A stretch of 64,000 nt of DNA from Lysobacteraceae bacterium. GTDB taxonomy: Bacteria; Pseudomonadota; Gammaproteobacteria; Xanthomonadales; Rhodanobacteraceae. This document shows, one piece after another, positions 10,435-18,621 of the stretch. A program made the translations under genes and the position numbers. The stretch lies in assembly GCA_021372495.1 (NCBI GenBank), contig JAJFUF010000038.1, forward strand, positions 1 to 64,000, in the 5' to 3' direction. The notes under the pieces are model-generated. The model was not told the origin of the DNA. It ran no database searches and saw only the letters and a list, made by a program, of their open reading frames with translations. The first letter of the stretch is position 1. Each line of letters begins with the position of its first letter.

Positions 10435-11442
10435 ATGCGACCCGCTTCCGATTCCCCGCCCGCCCCCGCAGCCGCCCACGGCGGCTTGCGCGCGGTGCTC
10501 GACGCGCTGCTCGCGGCGCATGCGCGCGGCGAAACGCCGGCGCTGGCGGTCGTCGCGGCCTGCAGCGGCCCGACCTACCGCAAGCCGGGCGCGCTGGCGC
10601 TGTTCGATGCTGCCGGCCTGGCCGCCGGCGCGCTCAGCGGCGGCTGCCTGGAAGAGGAGCTGGCGCACGCCGCGCGTGCGGCGCTGGGCGCGGGCCGCGC
10701 GGTGCGGCACGCGGTCGACACCGGCAGCGCCGACGACCTGCTGTTCGGCACCGGCTCCGGCTGCGGCGGACGCATGGACGTGCTGCTGCTGCCGCTGCCG
10801 CCGCAGGCGCCGCTGGCCGCGGCGCTGCGCGCGCTGCGCGAATCCGCGACGCCGCTGCGCATCGCGCTGCGCGCCGACGGCGGCGGCACGGCGCGAATGG
10901 ACCATGGCCCGACCTGGCATTGGCCTGCCGCCGTCGACGGCGATGCCGGCACGCGCGCGGACGCGCACTTCGCGATCGCTCCGCCGCCACGCCTGCTGGC
11001 GCTGGGCGCCGGGCCGGAGACGCCCGCGCTGCTGCAGTTCCTGCAACGGCTCGGCTGGATCGTCGAGGTGCAGGAGCATCGCGCGCGCTGGGCCGGCTAC
11101 GCCGCCGGCGCCGACGCGCTGCACGACGCGCGCCCCGGCACGCTGCCCGGCGCCGGCACGGCGCGCTGCCGCGCCGCGGTGGTGATGACGCACCGTTTCG
11201 ACGGCGACCTCGCGCACCTCGCCGCGCTGGCCGCCACCGCGGTTCCGTACGTCGGCCTGCTCGGTCCGACGACGCGGCGCGACGCACTGCTCGCCGCGCT
11301 CGACGCCGGAGCCGCCGCCGCGTTGCGCCCGCGCCTGCGCGCGCCGGTCGGGCTGCACCTCGGCGGCGAGGGGCCGGAGGCCATCGCGCTGGCGATCGCG
11401 GCCGGCCTCACCGCCCACCTCAACGGCCGCACCGATGCCTGA
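10435..11442 (+). CDS. XdhC/CoxI family molybdoenzyme maturation protein
   Basis: Chaperone that binds molybdenum cofactor, supports its sulfuration and inserts it into xanthine-dehydrogenase-family enzymes. The 335-residue product has an N-terminal XdhC_CoxI domain (GPTYRKPGALALF, LSGGCLEEEL) and a C-terminal Rossmann domain (LALGAGPETPALLQFLQRLGW; RFDGDLAHLAAL; YVGLLGPTTRR). Its last eight bases overlap the MocA-like gene, and the hydroxylase genes follow about 0.5 kb downstream, which fits PaoD-like service to that enzyme. A TACACT hexamer (10423-10428) ends six bases before the ATG, so the mRNA may be leaderless. Confidence 0.87.
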   Translation: MRPASDSPPAPAAAHGGLRAVLDALLAAHARGETPALAVVAACSGPTYRKPGALALFDAAGLAAGALSGGCLEEELAHAARAALGAGRAVRHAVDTGSADDLLFGTGSGCGGRMDVLLLPLPPQAPLAAALRALRESATPLRIALRADGGGTARMDHGPTWHWPAAVDGDAGTRADAHFAIAPPPRLLALGAGPETPALLQFLQRLGWIVEVQEHRARWAGYAAGADALHDARPGTLPGAGTARCRAAVVMTHRFDGDLAHLAALAATAVPYVGLLGPTTRRDALLAALDAGAAAALRPRLRAPVGLHLGGEGPEAIALAIAAGLTAHLNGRTDA

Positions 11443-12004
11443 GCCGCGCCACGGCGTGGTGCTGCTGGCGGCGGGCGCGTCGCGCCGGCTGGGCCGGCCC
11501 AAGCAGTTGGTCGCGATCGACGGCGAGCCGCTGGTGCGCCGCGCCGCGCGGCTGGCGCTGGCGACCGTCCCCGCCGACGCGGTGGTCGTGCTCGGCGCGG
11601 ACGCGACCGCCGTGGCCGCCGCGGTGCGGGGCCTCGCCGTGCGCCCGCTGCGCGCGCCCGGCTGGGAGCACGGCATGGGCGCCTCGCTGCGCGCCGGGCT
11701 GGACGCGCTGGCGCCCGCCTGCGCCGGCGCGCTGGTGCTGCTGTGCGACCAGCCGGCGCTGGACGCCGCGCACCTCGAGGCGCTGCTGGCGGCCTGGCGC
11801 CTCGATCCCGCAGGCGCCGCGGCCTCGGCCTACGCCGGCGTGCTGGGCGTGCCGGCAGTGCTGCCGCGGGCCTGGTTTCCGCACGTCGATGCCGGCGCCG
11901 ACCGCGGCGCCCGCGACCTGCTGCGGTCGCGCGCCGCCGCGGTGCGCGCCGTGCCGCGCGCCGCGCTGGCCGACGACCTGGACACCCCGGATCGCCTGCC
12001 CTGA
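11435..12004 (+). CDS. MocA-like molybdenum cofactor nucleotidyltransferase
   Basis: NTP-transferase-fold enzyme expected to convert molybdopterin cofactor to the cytosine dinucleotide form used by many hydroxylases. The 189-residue product has the nucleotide-binding LLAAGASRRLGRPKQL motif at the N-terminus, then MGASLRAGLDAL and LVLLCDQPALD, where the Asp would bind metal. The ATG at 11435 overlaps the xdhC-like stop by eight bases, indicating translational coupling. CTP versus GTP preference cannot be read by eye, but the hydroxylase context favours MocA over MobA. Confidence 0.85.
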   Translation: MPEPRHGVVLLAAGASRRLGRPKQLVAIDGEPLVRRAARLALATVPADAVVVLGADATAVAAAVRGLAVRPLRAPGWEHGMGASLRAGLDALAPACAGALVLLCDQPALDAAHLEALLAAWRLDPAGAAASAYAGVLGVPAVLPRAWFPHVDAGADRGARDLLRSRAAAVRAVPRAALADDLDTPDRLP

Positions 12005-12526
12005 TCCGCAGCGTGCCGCCCGTGCCGTAAGTGCTGTTGACCCGCCGGACAGGATCCGGATAATAGCGAACTGACCGGTTGAGTAATGCCGGTCACGCAG
12101 CGCGATTCCGGGTCCACTCCGTCGCCGATCTCCCCCTCCGCGGCCGGGACCGGACCCGGGATCGCCGCCGCACCGGCCCCCACGGCCGGCGCGGCGGCCG
12201 GAAGCCCCGCCTTCCGCGCTTGCCCGGGCGCGTGCCCGCTGCGCGCCCGACCCTTGCCTCCCCGGTACCGGAGACACCCCTCCCCCTCCCCCGCCTCCGG
12301 TACCGGGGTTCGGCACCTGCCCGTGTCCGATCCCGGTCGTCGACCGCGGCAATCTCGCCGCCCCTTGCAGGAGCCAGCGTGCAGGCGACCCGCAGCCACA
12401 CCCCGCCGTCATCGCAACCCGCGGTCGCGAGCATGCTCGCTTCTGCATGCAGCGGGACGGCCGCGGCGCCGTTGGCACGGCGGTGCCGTCGGCGTAGGCT
12501 CGTCGACCCCACATGGAGGCTCGGCC
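12005..12526 (+). promoter_or_regulatory. non-coding leader region with promoter candidate and inverted repeat
   Basis: 522 bases without a convincing gene; the open frames here are Pro/Arg/Ala-rich shadows. A sigma70-like promoter is visible: TTGACC (12037-12042), 16-base spacer, GATAAT (12059-12064). Transcription from it would give a leader of about 450 nt. The leader contains a short GACCGG/CCGGTC hairpin (about 12074-12095) and a perfect 14-base inverted repeat (CCCCGGTACCGGAG at 12260-12273, its complement at 12295-12308) around a pyrimidine-rich loop. A structured leader or protein operator is possible; I do not recognise a known riboswitch. Confidence 0.5.
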
Positions 12527-12982
12527 ATGCAGCTCACCGTCAACGGCCAGACGCACACGGTGGATGTCCCGGCGGACATGCCGCTGCTGTGGGTCCTGCG
12601 CGACGTGCTCCATCTCACCGGCACCAAGTTCGGCTGCGGCATGGCGCAGTGCGGCGCCTGCACCGTGCACCTCGACGGCGCGCCGATCCGTTCCTGCGTG
12701 ACGCCGGTGTCCGCCGCGGGCGGCCACGCGGTCACCACCATCGAAGGCCTGTCGGCCGACGGCACGCATCCGCTGCAGCGCGCCTGGACCGAACTCGACG
12801 TGGTGCAGTGCGGCTACTGCCAGTCGGGGCAGATCATGTCGGCGGCGGCGCTGCTGAAGCAGCACCCGAATCCGAGCGACGCCGACATCGACGCCGCGAT
12901 GCGCGGCAACATCTGCCGCTGCGGCACCTACCAGCGCATCCGCGCGGCGATCCACCGCGCCGCCGATCTCGCGGGAGGCTGA
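12527..12982 (+). CDS. (2Fe-2S)-binding subunit of molybdenum hydroxylase (isoquinoline 1-oxidoreductase alpha-like)
   Basis: Small electron-transfer subunit carrying two [2Fe-2S] clusters. The 151-residue product has a plant-type ferredoxin domain with Cys ligands in [17 protein letters not shown] plus a later Cys (RSC), then the four-helix domain with CGYCQSGQ and CRCGTY for the second cluster. The ATG at 12527 follows GGAGG. It ends two bases before the large subunit start, forming a tight operon. It has no signal peptide of its own, so export would be by riding with the Tat-bearing large subunit. Substrate unknown: isoquinoline, aldehydes and other N-heterocycles are used by relatives. 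Confidence 0.92.
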   Translation: MQLTVNGQTHTVDVPADMPLLWVLRDVLHLTGTKFGCGMAQCGACTVHLDGAPIRSCVTPVSAAGGHAVTTIEGLSADGTHPLQRAWTELDVVQCGYCQSGQIMSAAALLKQHPNPSDADIDAAMRGNICRCGTYQRIRAAIHRAADLAGG

Positions 12983-12984
12983 CC

Positions 12985-15222
12985 ATGAACGCCCGCTCCG
13001 ATCCCACACGCTTCGATGCTTCGCGCCGCGACTTCCTGCGCGCCTCCGCCACGCTCGGCGCCGGCCTGGTGATCGCCTTCGTCGTGCCCGGCGCGATGCG
13101 CCGCGCATGGGCGCAGCAAGGCGCCGGCGCCGCCAAGCCGCTGCCCGCGCCCAATGCGTTCCTGCACGTCGGCACCGACGACGCGGTGACCGTGCAGCTC
13201 GCGCACTCGGAGATGGGCCAGGGCATCTGGACCGTGCTGCCGATGCTGGTCGCCGAGGAACTCGGCTGCGACTGGACCAGGATCCGCGCCCAGCACGCGC
13301 CGGCCGCGCCGGTCTACGCGCACACCGTCTTCGGCCTGCAGATGACCGGCGGCTCGACGACCACATGGTCCGAATTCGACCGCTACCGCCAGGTCGGCGC
13401 GCTGGCGCGCACGCTGCTGGTGCAGGCGGCGGCGCAGCGCTGGGGCGTCAAGCTGTCCGCGTGCACGGTCGAGAACGGCGTGGTGCGCGCCGGCACGCGC
13501 AGCGCGCGCTTCGGCGAGCTGGCCGAGGCCGCGGCCAAGCTGCCGACGCCGTCGACCGTCGCGCTCAAGCCGCGCAAGGACTGGAAGCTGCTCGGCAAGG
13601 CGACGCGGCGCATCGACACGCCGGAGAAGATCACCGGCCGCGCGCGCTTCGGCATCGATGCGCTGCCGGAAGGCGTGCTGGTCGCGCTGGTCGCGCGTTC
13701 GCCGACCTTCGGCGGCACGGTCAAGTCGTACGACGACAAGGCCGCGCGCGCCGTGCCCGGCGTGCGCGACGTGGTGCAGGTGCCGAGCGGCATCGCCGTG
13801 CTGGGCGATCATTTCTGGGCGGCCAAGCAGGGCCGCGATGCGCTGAAGATCGAGTGGGACGCCGGCAAGAATGGCGACATCGACAGCGACGCGCTGATGG
13901 CGCACTACCGCGAGCTGGCGCAGCAGCCGGGCACGCCGGTGACTGCCGCCGGCGACGCTGCCGGCGCGCTGGCAACCGCAACGCAGCGCGTCGTCGCGCA
14001 ATACGAGCTGCCCTATCTCGCGCACGCGACGATGGAGCCGATGAACTGCACGGTGCGGCTGGCCGACGACCGCTGCGACATCTGGGTCGGCACGCAGGCC
14101 CAGGGCCTCGACCAGCCGAACGCGGCCAGGGCGGCGGGCCTCGCACCGGAACAGGTGTTCATCCACACGCTGTTCCTCGGCGGCGGCTTCGGCCGGCGCG
14201 CCAATCCGCACTCGGACTTCGTGGTCGAGGCGGTGCATGTCGCCAAGGCGGCGAAGCAGCCGGTGAAAGTGGTCTGGACGCGCGAGGACGACATGCGCGG
14301 CGGCTGGTACCGGCCGATGTTCCTGCACCGCTTCGAGGCGGCGCTGGATGCGGAAGGCACGCCGACCGCATGGCGCAACGTGATCGTCGGCCAGAGCATC
14401 CTCGCCGGCACGCCGTTCGCGGCCTCGGTGAAGAACGGCGTCGACAACGCCTCGGTCGAGGGCGCCGGCGACTCGCCGTATCTCAAGGCGATCGCCAGCC
14501 ACGCCGTCGAGCTGCACTCGCCGGAAGTCGGCGTGCCGGTGCAGTGGTGGCGCTCGGTCGGCCACACGCACACCGCGTTCGCGGTGGAGAGCTTCGTCGA
14601 CGAACTCGCGCACGCCGCGGGCTGGGATCCGCTGGCCTATCGCCGCAAGCTGCTGGCCGACGCCGGCGCGACGCGCCGCCTCGGCGTGCTGAACAAGGCC
14701 GCCGCCGCGTTCGGCTGGGACCGTCCGCTGCCGGAAGGTCGCGGCAAGGGCATCGCCGTGCACGAATCCTTCGGCAGCTTCGTCGCGCAGGCGGTCGAGG
14801 CGTCGGTGGTCGACGGCAAGCCGCGCGTGCATCGCGTGGTGTGCGCGGTCGACTGCGGCACGGCGCTCAATCCGGAGACGGTGCGCGCGCAGATGGAAGG
14901 CGGCATCGTCTTCGGCCTGTCCGCCGCGCTGTACGGCGCGATCGCGCTGAAGGACGGCAAGGTGCAGCAGGGCAACTTCGACACCTACCCGGTGCTGCGC
15001 ATCGACGCGATGCCGAAGATCGAAGTGCACATCGTCGACAGCGGCGAGAAGCTGGGCGGCATCGGCGAACCCGGCACCCCGCCGATCGCGCCCGCACTGT
15101 GCAACGCGCTGTTCGCCGCGACCGGCAAGCGCGTGCGCGCCCTGCCGATCGACCTCGCCAAGGCCGAAGCCCCGGCACCGCTGACGCCGCCGGCGCCGGC
15201 GGCCAGCGCGGGTGCGGCGTAG
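12985..15222 (+). CDS. molybdopterin-binding subunit of xanthine dehydrogenase-family hydroxylase (Tat-exported)
   Basis: Large catalytic subunit that hydroxylates a carbon next to a ring nitrogen or an aldehyde carbon using water as oxygen source. The 745-residue product starts with a Tat signal (SRRDFLRASATLGAGLVIAF), so the folded enzyme is probably periplasmic. Cofactor contacts are visible at FLGGGFGRRANPHSDF, and the catalytic Glu is in GGIGEPGTPPIAPAL near the C-terminus. Length fits the IorB-type single-chain subunit. There is no FAD subunit gene nearby, which also matches the IorAB type; electrons probably go to a cytochrome or the quinone pool. XdhC- and MocA-like helpers lie upstream. 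The substrate cannot be assigned. Confidence 0.9.
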   Translation: MNARSDPTRFDASRRDFLRASATLGAGLVIAFVVPGAMRRAWAQQGAGAAKPLPAPNAFLHVGTDDAVTVQLAHSEMGQGIWTVLPMLVAEELGCDWTRIRAQHAPAAPVYAHTVFGLQMTGGSTTTWSEFDRYRQVGALARTLLVQAAAQRWGVKLSACTVENGVVRAGTRSARFGELAEAAAKLPTPSTVALKPRKDWKLLGKATRRIDTPEKITGRARFGIDALPEGVLVALVARSPTFGGTVKSYDDKAARAVPGVRDVVQVPSGIAVLGDHFWAAKQGRDALKIEWDAGKNGDIDSDALMAHYRELAQQPGTPVTAAGDAAGALATATQRVVAQYELPYLAHATMEPMNCTVRLADDRCDIWVGTQAQGLDQPNAARAAGLAPEQVFIHTLFLGGGFGRRANPHSDFVVEAVHVAKAAKQPVKVVWTREDDMRGGWYRPMFLHRFEAALDAEGTPTAWRNVIVGQSILAGTPFAASVKNGVDNASVEGAGDSPYLKAIASHAVELHSPEVGVPVQWWRSVGHTHTAFAVESFVDELAHAAGWDPLAYRRKLLADAGATRRLGVLNKAAAAFGWDRPLPEGRGKGIAVHESFGSFVAQAVEASVVDGKPRVHRVVCAVDCGTALNPETVRAQMEGGIVFGLSAALYGAIALKDGKVQQGNFDTYPVLRIDAMPKIEVHIVDSGEKLGGIGEPGTPPIAPALCNALFAATGKRVRALPIDLAKAEAPAPLTPPAPAASAGAA

Positions 15223-15264
15223 CAACGCGATCCAACGTCATCACGCGCTGCTGCGGCGCCCACG

Positions 15265-15296
15265 CCACCCTCTCGCTTCTTCTAAGCGAGGGGTGG
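15265..15296. terminator. stem-loop between convergent hydroxylase and dehydrogenase genes
   Basis: CTCGCTT (15272-15278) pairs with AAGCGAG (15284-15290) around CTTCT, extended by pairing of the flanking CC and GG bases. No T-run follows on either strand. The position, 43 bases after one stop and 59 before the other, suits a bidirectional 3' end. Confidence 0.5.
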
Positions 15297-15354
15297 CTCA
15301 CTTTCCAGCCGGTACTGGGAAGCACCTTCCATGTGAATGAGAGGCCGCGCTAGA

Positions 15355-16530
15355 TCAACGCTTCGCGTCCGGCCACAAAGCGCCTAGAGGACCGAACTCC
15401 AGTTCTTGCCGCGCTTCCGCTCGCACGCCGAACCCGCATACCGCTAAAGGCCCTTCTTGAAGGGGGTCCAATCCAAAAGCGTGCTCGATATCTACCTCGT
15501 TGACCGCAGCCGTCACGAACACCCCCAAGCCAAGCTCCGTAGCAGTCAGGTAAAGCGTCTGTGACAGATGGCCGGCGTCGAGGATGACTGCGCGATAGGC
15601 CTTGGCGTGGTTCCGATACTTCCAGAAGGTCCGATGGAAACGACTGGCGAGCACTACCAGTACGTGGACATCGAAGAAATGCTGCTGTCCTGCGATGAGC
15701 CGCTCCACATGTTCGCGGGCGACCTGCCTATCCAGTGCCCGTAACGGCTCGAGCGCATGGTCAATCGGGTGATAGTGATAAAGACCGGGCCCGACGCCGT
15801 TTACGTTCTGAACAAGAAGATACGCCTCCGTTGGATGCAGGCCACCGGCAGACGGGCAACTGCGTTTGAGTATGGGCATTCCTGGCGCGATTTCTGCTGC
15901 GGCACGTGCCCCGAACACCCGATACAGCGTGGACGCGAAATCCTCATAAGAGAGCGCATGCAGGTTGTCGAAGTTTCTACAGGTTGCGCGAGAGGAAAGC
16001 AGGCGATCGAGAGACGTTGGCGCGGGGCGCGGAAGCTTTTGCCTGCTGTCCGTGGACGTTCGTTCCTGAACCACCGACGGCGCTGAGCCCAGACGCTCCA
16101 GGAATCTTTGATCTGTCTCCTCATCGAAGCGGCGCTCTTCTTCGTTCGTATTCACTCCATGCCACCGCGTGAATCGATGCATTACCGCCGGCAAACCGCA
16201 CCAATGCGTATCACGCACAACAGCATCCATCCTGGAGGCTTCACCGGAACCTTCCATTATGAGGATGCCCTTCTCGATCAGTTGGTTGACAGTATTCAGC
16301 TCGTCAGCGGGCATGCTGCCCAGATGGGAAGTCCAGTCTGTCGGAGAGAACCCCTCAAGGATTTTGAGTTCCTCGATCGAAAGCCGTACTTCATTTTCGA
16401 GATGAGGCGCCAACGCAAACCACTCACGGATGTTCGCCAGTCCAGTCTCGCCTTTCAAGAGGCGTTCGAGGTCGAACACCTTTCGCTCACGAAGCTCGAC
16501 GAATAGAAATGCGCATCGACGAATTCGCAT
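15355..16530 (-). CDS. SagB-like flavin dehydrogenase, putative peptide maturation dehydrogenase (copy 1)
   Basis: Predicted FMN enzyme of a ribosomal peptide pathway. Product 391 residues. Residues 171-391 form a nitroreductase/SagB-like fold: SSRATCRNFD (about 179-188), PSAGGLHPTEAYLLVQ (226-241), GLYHYHP (249-255), the KY-containing block FWKYRNHAKAYRAVILDAGH (302-321) and a GLGVFVTAAVNEVDIEHAFGLD tail. Residues 1-170 are not nitroreductase; 40-92 read as a helix-turn-helix/wing pattern (SIEELKILEGFSPTDW, LIEKGILIME) that could recognise a leader peptide. The start at 16530 matches the paralogue MRIRRC; a longer frame is rejected. It is divergent from peptide A across 93 bases. GC is lower than in the flanking genes. 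McbC/SagB relatives oxidise azolines, but no cyclodehydratase is present here. Confidence 0.8.
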   Translation of the reverse strand: MRIRRCAFLFVELRERKVFDLERLLKGETGLANIREWFALAPHLENEVRLSIEELKILEGFSPTDWTSHLGSMPADELNTVNQLIEKGILIMEGSGEASRMDAVVRDTHWCGLPAVMHRFTRWHGVNTNEEERRFDEETDQRFLERLGSAPSVVQERTSTDSRQKLPRPAPTSLDRLLSSRATCRNFDNLHALSYEDFASTLYRVFGARAAAEIAPGMPILKRSCPSAGGLHPTEAYLLVQNVNGVGPGLYHYHPIDHALEPLRALDRQVAREHVERLIAGQQHFFDVHVLVVLASRFHRTFWKYRNHAKAYRAVILDAGHLSQTLYLTATELGLGVFVTAAVNEVDIEHAFGLDPLQEGPLAVCGFGVRAEARQELEFGPLGALWPDAKR

Positions 16531-16623
16531 CTTTAGATCCTGTTGTGGCTGGCGCCGATAAGCGCTAATGTCATATGCGGCTGTCGGTAGGCGGCAGCCC
16601 GTGCGCAAACGGAGGTGATGCTC

Positions 16624-16920
16624 ATGAATCACACCAGCATGACGGGTGAACAAACACTAACGTTGTTAAGATGCCTCGCCATCGACGACAGCTTTCGAGA
16701 TTTGTTTTCTTCCGATATGCCTGCCGCTTTGGCCAGTCTTGGGTTGCCGGCCTGTGTCGTATCTGAAGCACGCAAGCGTAGCCTCGTCTGCGGCGATCTT
16801 GCTTCAAAGTCGGAATTCCACCAGGCGTGGCTTGAACTGTCGAAACAAGCAGCCACGGCTCGGTTGAGCATGATTGTCCCTAGTCTGCGATTGAATTATC
16901 ACGAGAGGCAGGCGGCGTAA
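16624..16920 (+). CDS. putative modified peptide A (leader-peptide-like small protein)
   Basis: Product of 98 residues. The N-terminal half carries TGEQTLTLLRCLAIDDSFRDLF and ALASLGLP, a helix pattern reminiscent of nitrile-hydratase-like and Nif11-like leader peptides, with Asp21-Asp22 and Phe24-Arg25 in the same register as in peptides B and C. A second shared motif is LASKSEF (about 60-66). The C-terminus has SMIVPSLRLNYHERQAA, where the shared C-M-x-x-P motif has Ser82 instead of Cys. GGAGG ends eight bases before the ATG at 16624; the ATG at 16618 is too close to it. Local GC is low (29 of 60 bases in 16621-16680). Divergent from dehydrogenase copy 1, its likely modifying enzyme. The mature product is unknown. 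Confidence 0.7.
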   Translation: MNHTSMTGEQTLTLLRCLAIDDSFRDLFSSDMPAALASLGLPACVVSEARKRSLVCGDLASKSEFHQAWLELSKQAATARLSMIVPSLRLNYHERQAA

Positions 16921-16946
16921 GCATCACTGCTCGTGAGACCAGAGCC

Positions 16947-16980
16947 CCGCAGCCGACATGCTTCGAATGTTCGGCTGCGG
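16947..16980. terminator. bidirectional hairpin between peptide A and dehydrogenase copy 2
   Basis: CCGCAGCCGA-CAT pairs with ATGT-TCGGCTGCGG (10 plus 3 bp, one-base bulge, seven-base loop). It lies in the 99-base gap between convergent stops and suits termination in both directions. Confidence 0.7.
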
Positions 16981-17019
16981 CATCCTTCTCAGAAGCGTGC
17001 GCTCGCAATACCTTGCGCA

Positions 17020-18210
17020 TTAGTTCCTGCTAGGAAGAATTGGCCACACCGCGCCGAGTGGATCGAGTTCGATGGTGGTGCGCTGCGCGGCGCGCGGGCC
17101 GAAGCCGCACACGGCGAGCGGGCCTTCTTCCATCGGCTCCAGGCCGAACGCCTGCTCGATGTCCACCTCGTTGATCGCCGCGGTGATGAAGGCGCCCAGG
17201 CGCAGTTCGGTGGCGGCGAGGTAGAGCGTCTGCGAGAGGTGGCCGGCGTCGAGGATCACCGCGCGGTAGGCCTTGGCGTGGTTGCGGTACTTCCAGAAGT
17301 TGCGGCGGAAGCGGCTGGCGAGGATCACCTGCACGTGCGCCTCGGCGTAGTACGCCTGCGCGGCGACGAAGCGGCGCGCGCAGTCGGCGGCGGCGTCCGG
17401 CGCCAGCGTCTCGATCGGTTCCAGCGCGTGGTCGACCGGATGGTAGTGATACAGGCCGGGCGCGAGGCCTTCGACCTGCTGCACCAGCACGTAGGCCTCG
17501 GTGACGTGCAGGCCGCCGGCGGACGGGCTGCCCTTCTTGAGGATGCGGATGCCCGGCGCGATCTCGCTGACCGCGCGCGCACCGAAGGCGCGATACAGGC
17601 ACGTGCCGAACTCGGCCAACGTCACCGCGCGCGAGCGGTCGAAATTGCGGCAGGTGACGCGCGAGGCGAGCAGCGCGTCCAGCGGCGAGTCTGCTGCCGC
17701 GGGCAACCCCAGGCGTTGCTCGGCCGGCGCGCGTTCGAGCACGTGCGGCGGCGGTGGGCCCAGGCGTTCGACGAAGCTCTGGTCGCTTTCCTCGGCGAAA
17801 CGGCGCTCGACCTCGTTGCTGTCGATGCCACGCCAGCGGCCGAAGCGGTGCGCCACCGCCGACAGCCCGCGCCAATGCGCGCCGCGCAGCGCCGCATCGC
17901 GCGCCACCGCATCGTCCGACGCGGTCGCCTCTTCGCCGACCAGCAGGCCCTTCGCCAGCAGACCGTCCAGCACTGCGTCCGAATGATGCTGCGCCAGCGC
18001 CTCGCGATCCGCCCACTGCGTCGGCGAAATCGCGCCGAGCGCGGCCACCTCCGCATCGGCGAGCACCTGCTCGTCGTCCAGATGCGGCGCCAGCGCCACC
18101 CATTCCAGCCGCGACACCACGCCGGTCTCGCCGGCCAGCAGCGCGCCCAGGTCGAATTCGATCCGCTCACGCGGCTCGATCACCAGCGTGGCGCAACGGC
18201 GAATACGCAT
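17020..18210 (-). CDS. SagB-like flavin dehydrogenase, putative peptide maturation dehydrogenase (copy 2)
   Basis: Paralogue of the 15355-16530 gene with the same architecture (396 residues): N-terminal non-catalytic region, then the SagB-like fold with ASRVTCRNFD, PSAGGLHVTEAYVLVQQ, GLYHYHP, the identical block FWKYRNHAKAYRAVILDAGH and AFITAAINEVDIEQAFGLE. The FMN-binding positions visible in copy 1 are kept, so both copies may be active. Unlike copy 1 its DNA is as GC-rich as the chromosome (42 of 60 bases in 17161-17220). It is divergent from peptide B with 90 bases between starts, copying the layout of copy 1 and peptide A. Probably modifies peptide B and perhaps C. Confidence 0.82.
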   Translation of the reverse strand: MRIRRCATLVIEPRERIEFDLGALLAGETGVVSRLEWVALAPHLDDEQVLADAEVAALGAISPTQWADREALAQHHSDAVLDGLLAKGLLVGEEATASDDAVARDAALRGAHWRGLSAVAHRFGRWRGIDSNEVERRFAEESDQSFVERLGPPPPHVLERAPAEQRLGLPAAADSPLDALLASRVTCRNFDRSRAVTLAEFGTCLYRAFGARAVSEIAPGIRILKKGSPSAGGLHVTEAYVLVQQVEGLAPGLYHYHPVDHALEPIETLAPDAAADCARRFVAAQAYYAEAHVQVILASRFRRNFWKYRNHAKAYRAVILDAGHLSQTLYLAATELRLGAFITAAINEVDIEQAFGLEPMEEGPLAVCGFGPRAAQRTTIELDPLGAVWPILPSRN

Positions 18211-18300
18211 GACATTCCCCTTGTGGACATGTGCTAGCGCAGGCGGCGGCTTTACGCCAGCGCAAGACAGGTTTCATCCCAACCCATCATGGAGAACGCC

Positions 18301-18621
18301 ATGCTCAATGTCACCTTGTCGAAGAGCCAAGCACTAACGTTGCTGCACAAGCTCGCGCGAGACGATGCCTTCCGGGAGCGTTTCGAATGCACGCCGGCGG
18401 ATGTGCTTGTGGAACTGGGAGTAGTGCAGCCCGCATTCGATGACCGGGAGGCCACCTTCGTGCTAGCGGACAAATCCAAGTTTGAGGCTGCGCATCAACA
18501 ACTGCTCAAGAGCGAGGCTGCCGGCGAATTGCGTTGCATGATAATTCCGCAACTGTCGGTGGGTCTATCAGACGCTTCGGTTGCAAGAACCCCGCTTTCC
18601 AGCAGCCGGGCCGATCGCTGA
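18301..18621 (+). CDS. putative modified peptide B (leader-peptide-like small protein)
   Basis: Product of 106 residues, homologous to peptides A and C: LSKSQALTLLHKLARDDAFRERF at residues 6-28, VLVELGV, then LADKSKF, and RCMIIPQL with Cys79 and Pro83. The variable tail after the motif is the longest of the three and rich in Ser, Thr, Ala and Arg (ending SSSRADR), a candidate core region. The ATG at 18301 has GGAG six bases upstream; an in-frame ATG at 18289 would add four residues and lacks a ribosome site. Divergent from dehydrogenase copy 2. GC is below the chromosomal level. Confidence 0.72.
   Translation: MLNVTLSKSQALTLLHKLARDDAFRERFECTPADVLVELGVVQPAFDDREATFVLADKSKFEAAHQQLLKSEAAGELRCMIIPQLSVGLSDASVARTPLSSSRADR

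Noticed and set aside
12074..12095. GACCGG...CCGGTC hairpin as terminator of the MocA-like gene
   Set aside because: It lies downstream of the promoter candidate and has no T-run, so it is more likely part of the leader.
12086..12526. In-frame extension upstream of the 2Fe-2S subunit, adding about 147 residues
   Set aside because: Pro/Arg/Ser-rich low-complexity translation, no domain, and the ATG at 12527 has a good GGAGG site and the normal family N-terminus.
16618..16623. ATG at 16618 as start of peptide A
   Set aside because: Only two bases from the GGAGG site; the ATG at 16624 has proper spacing and gives the same residue register as peptides B and C.
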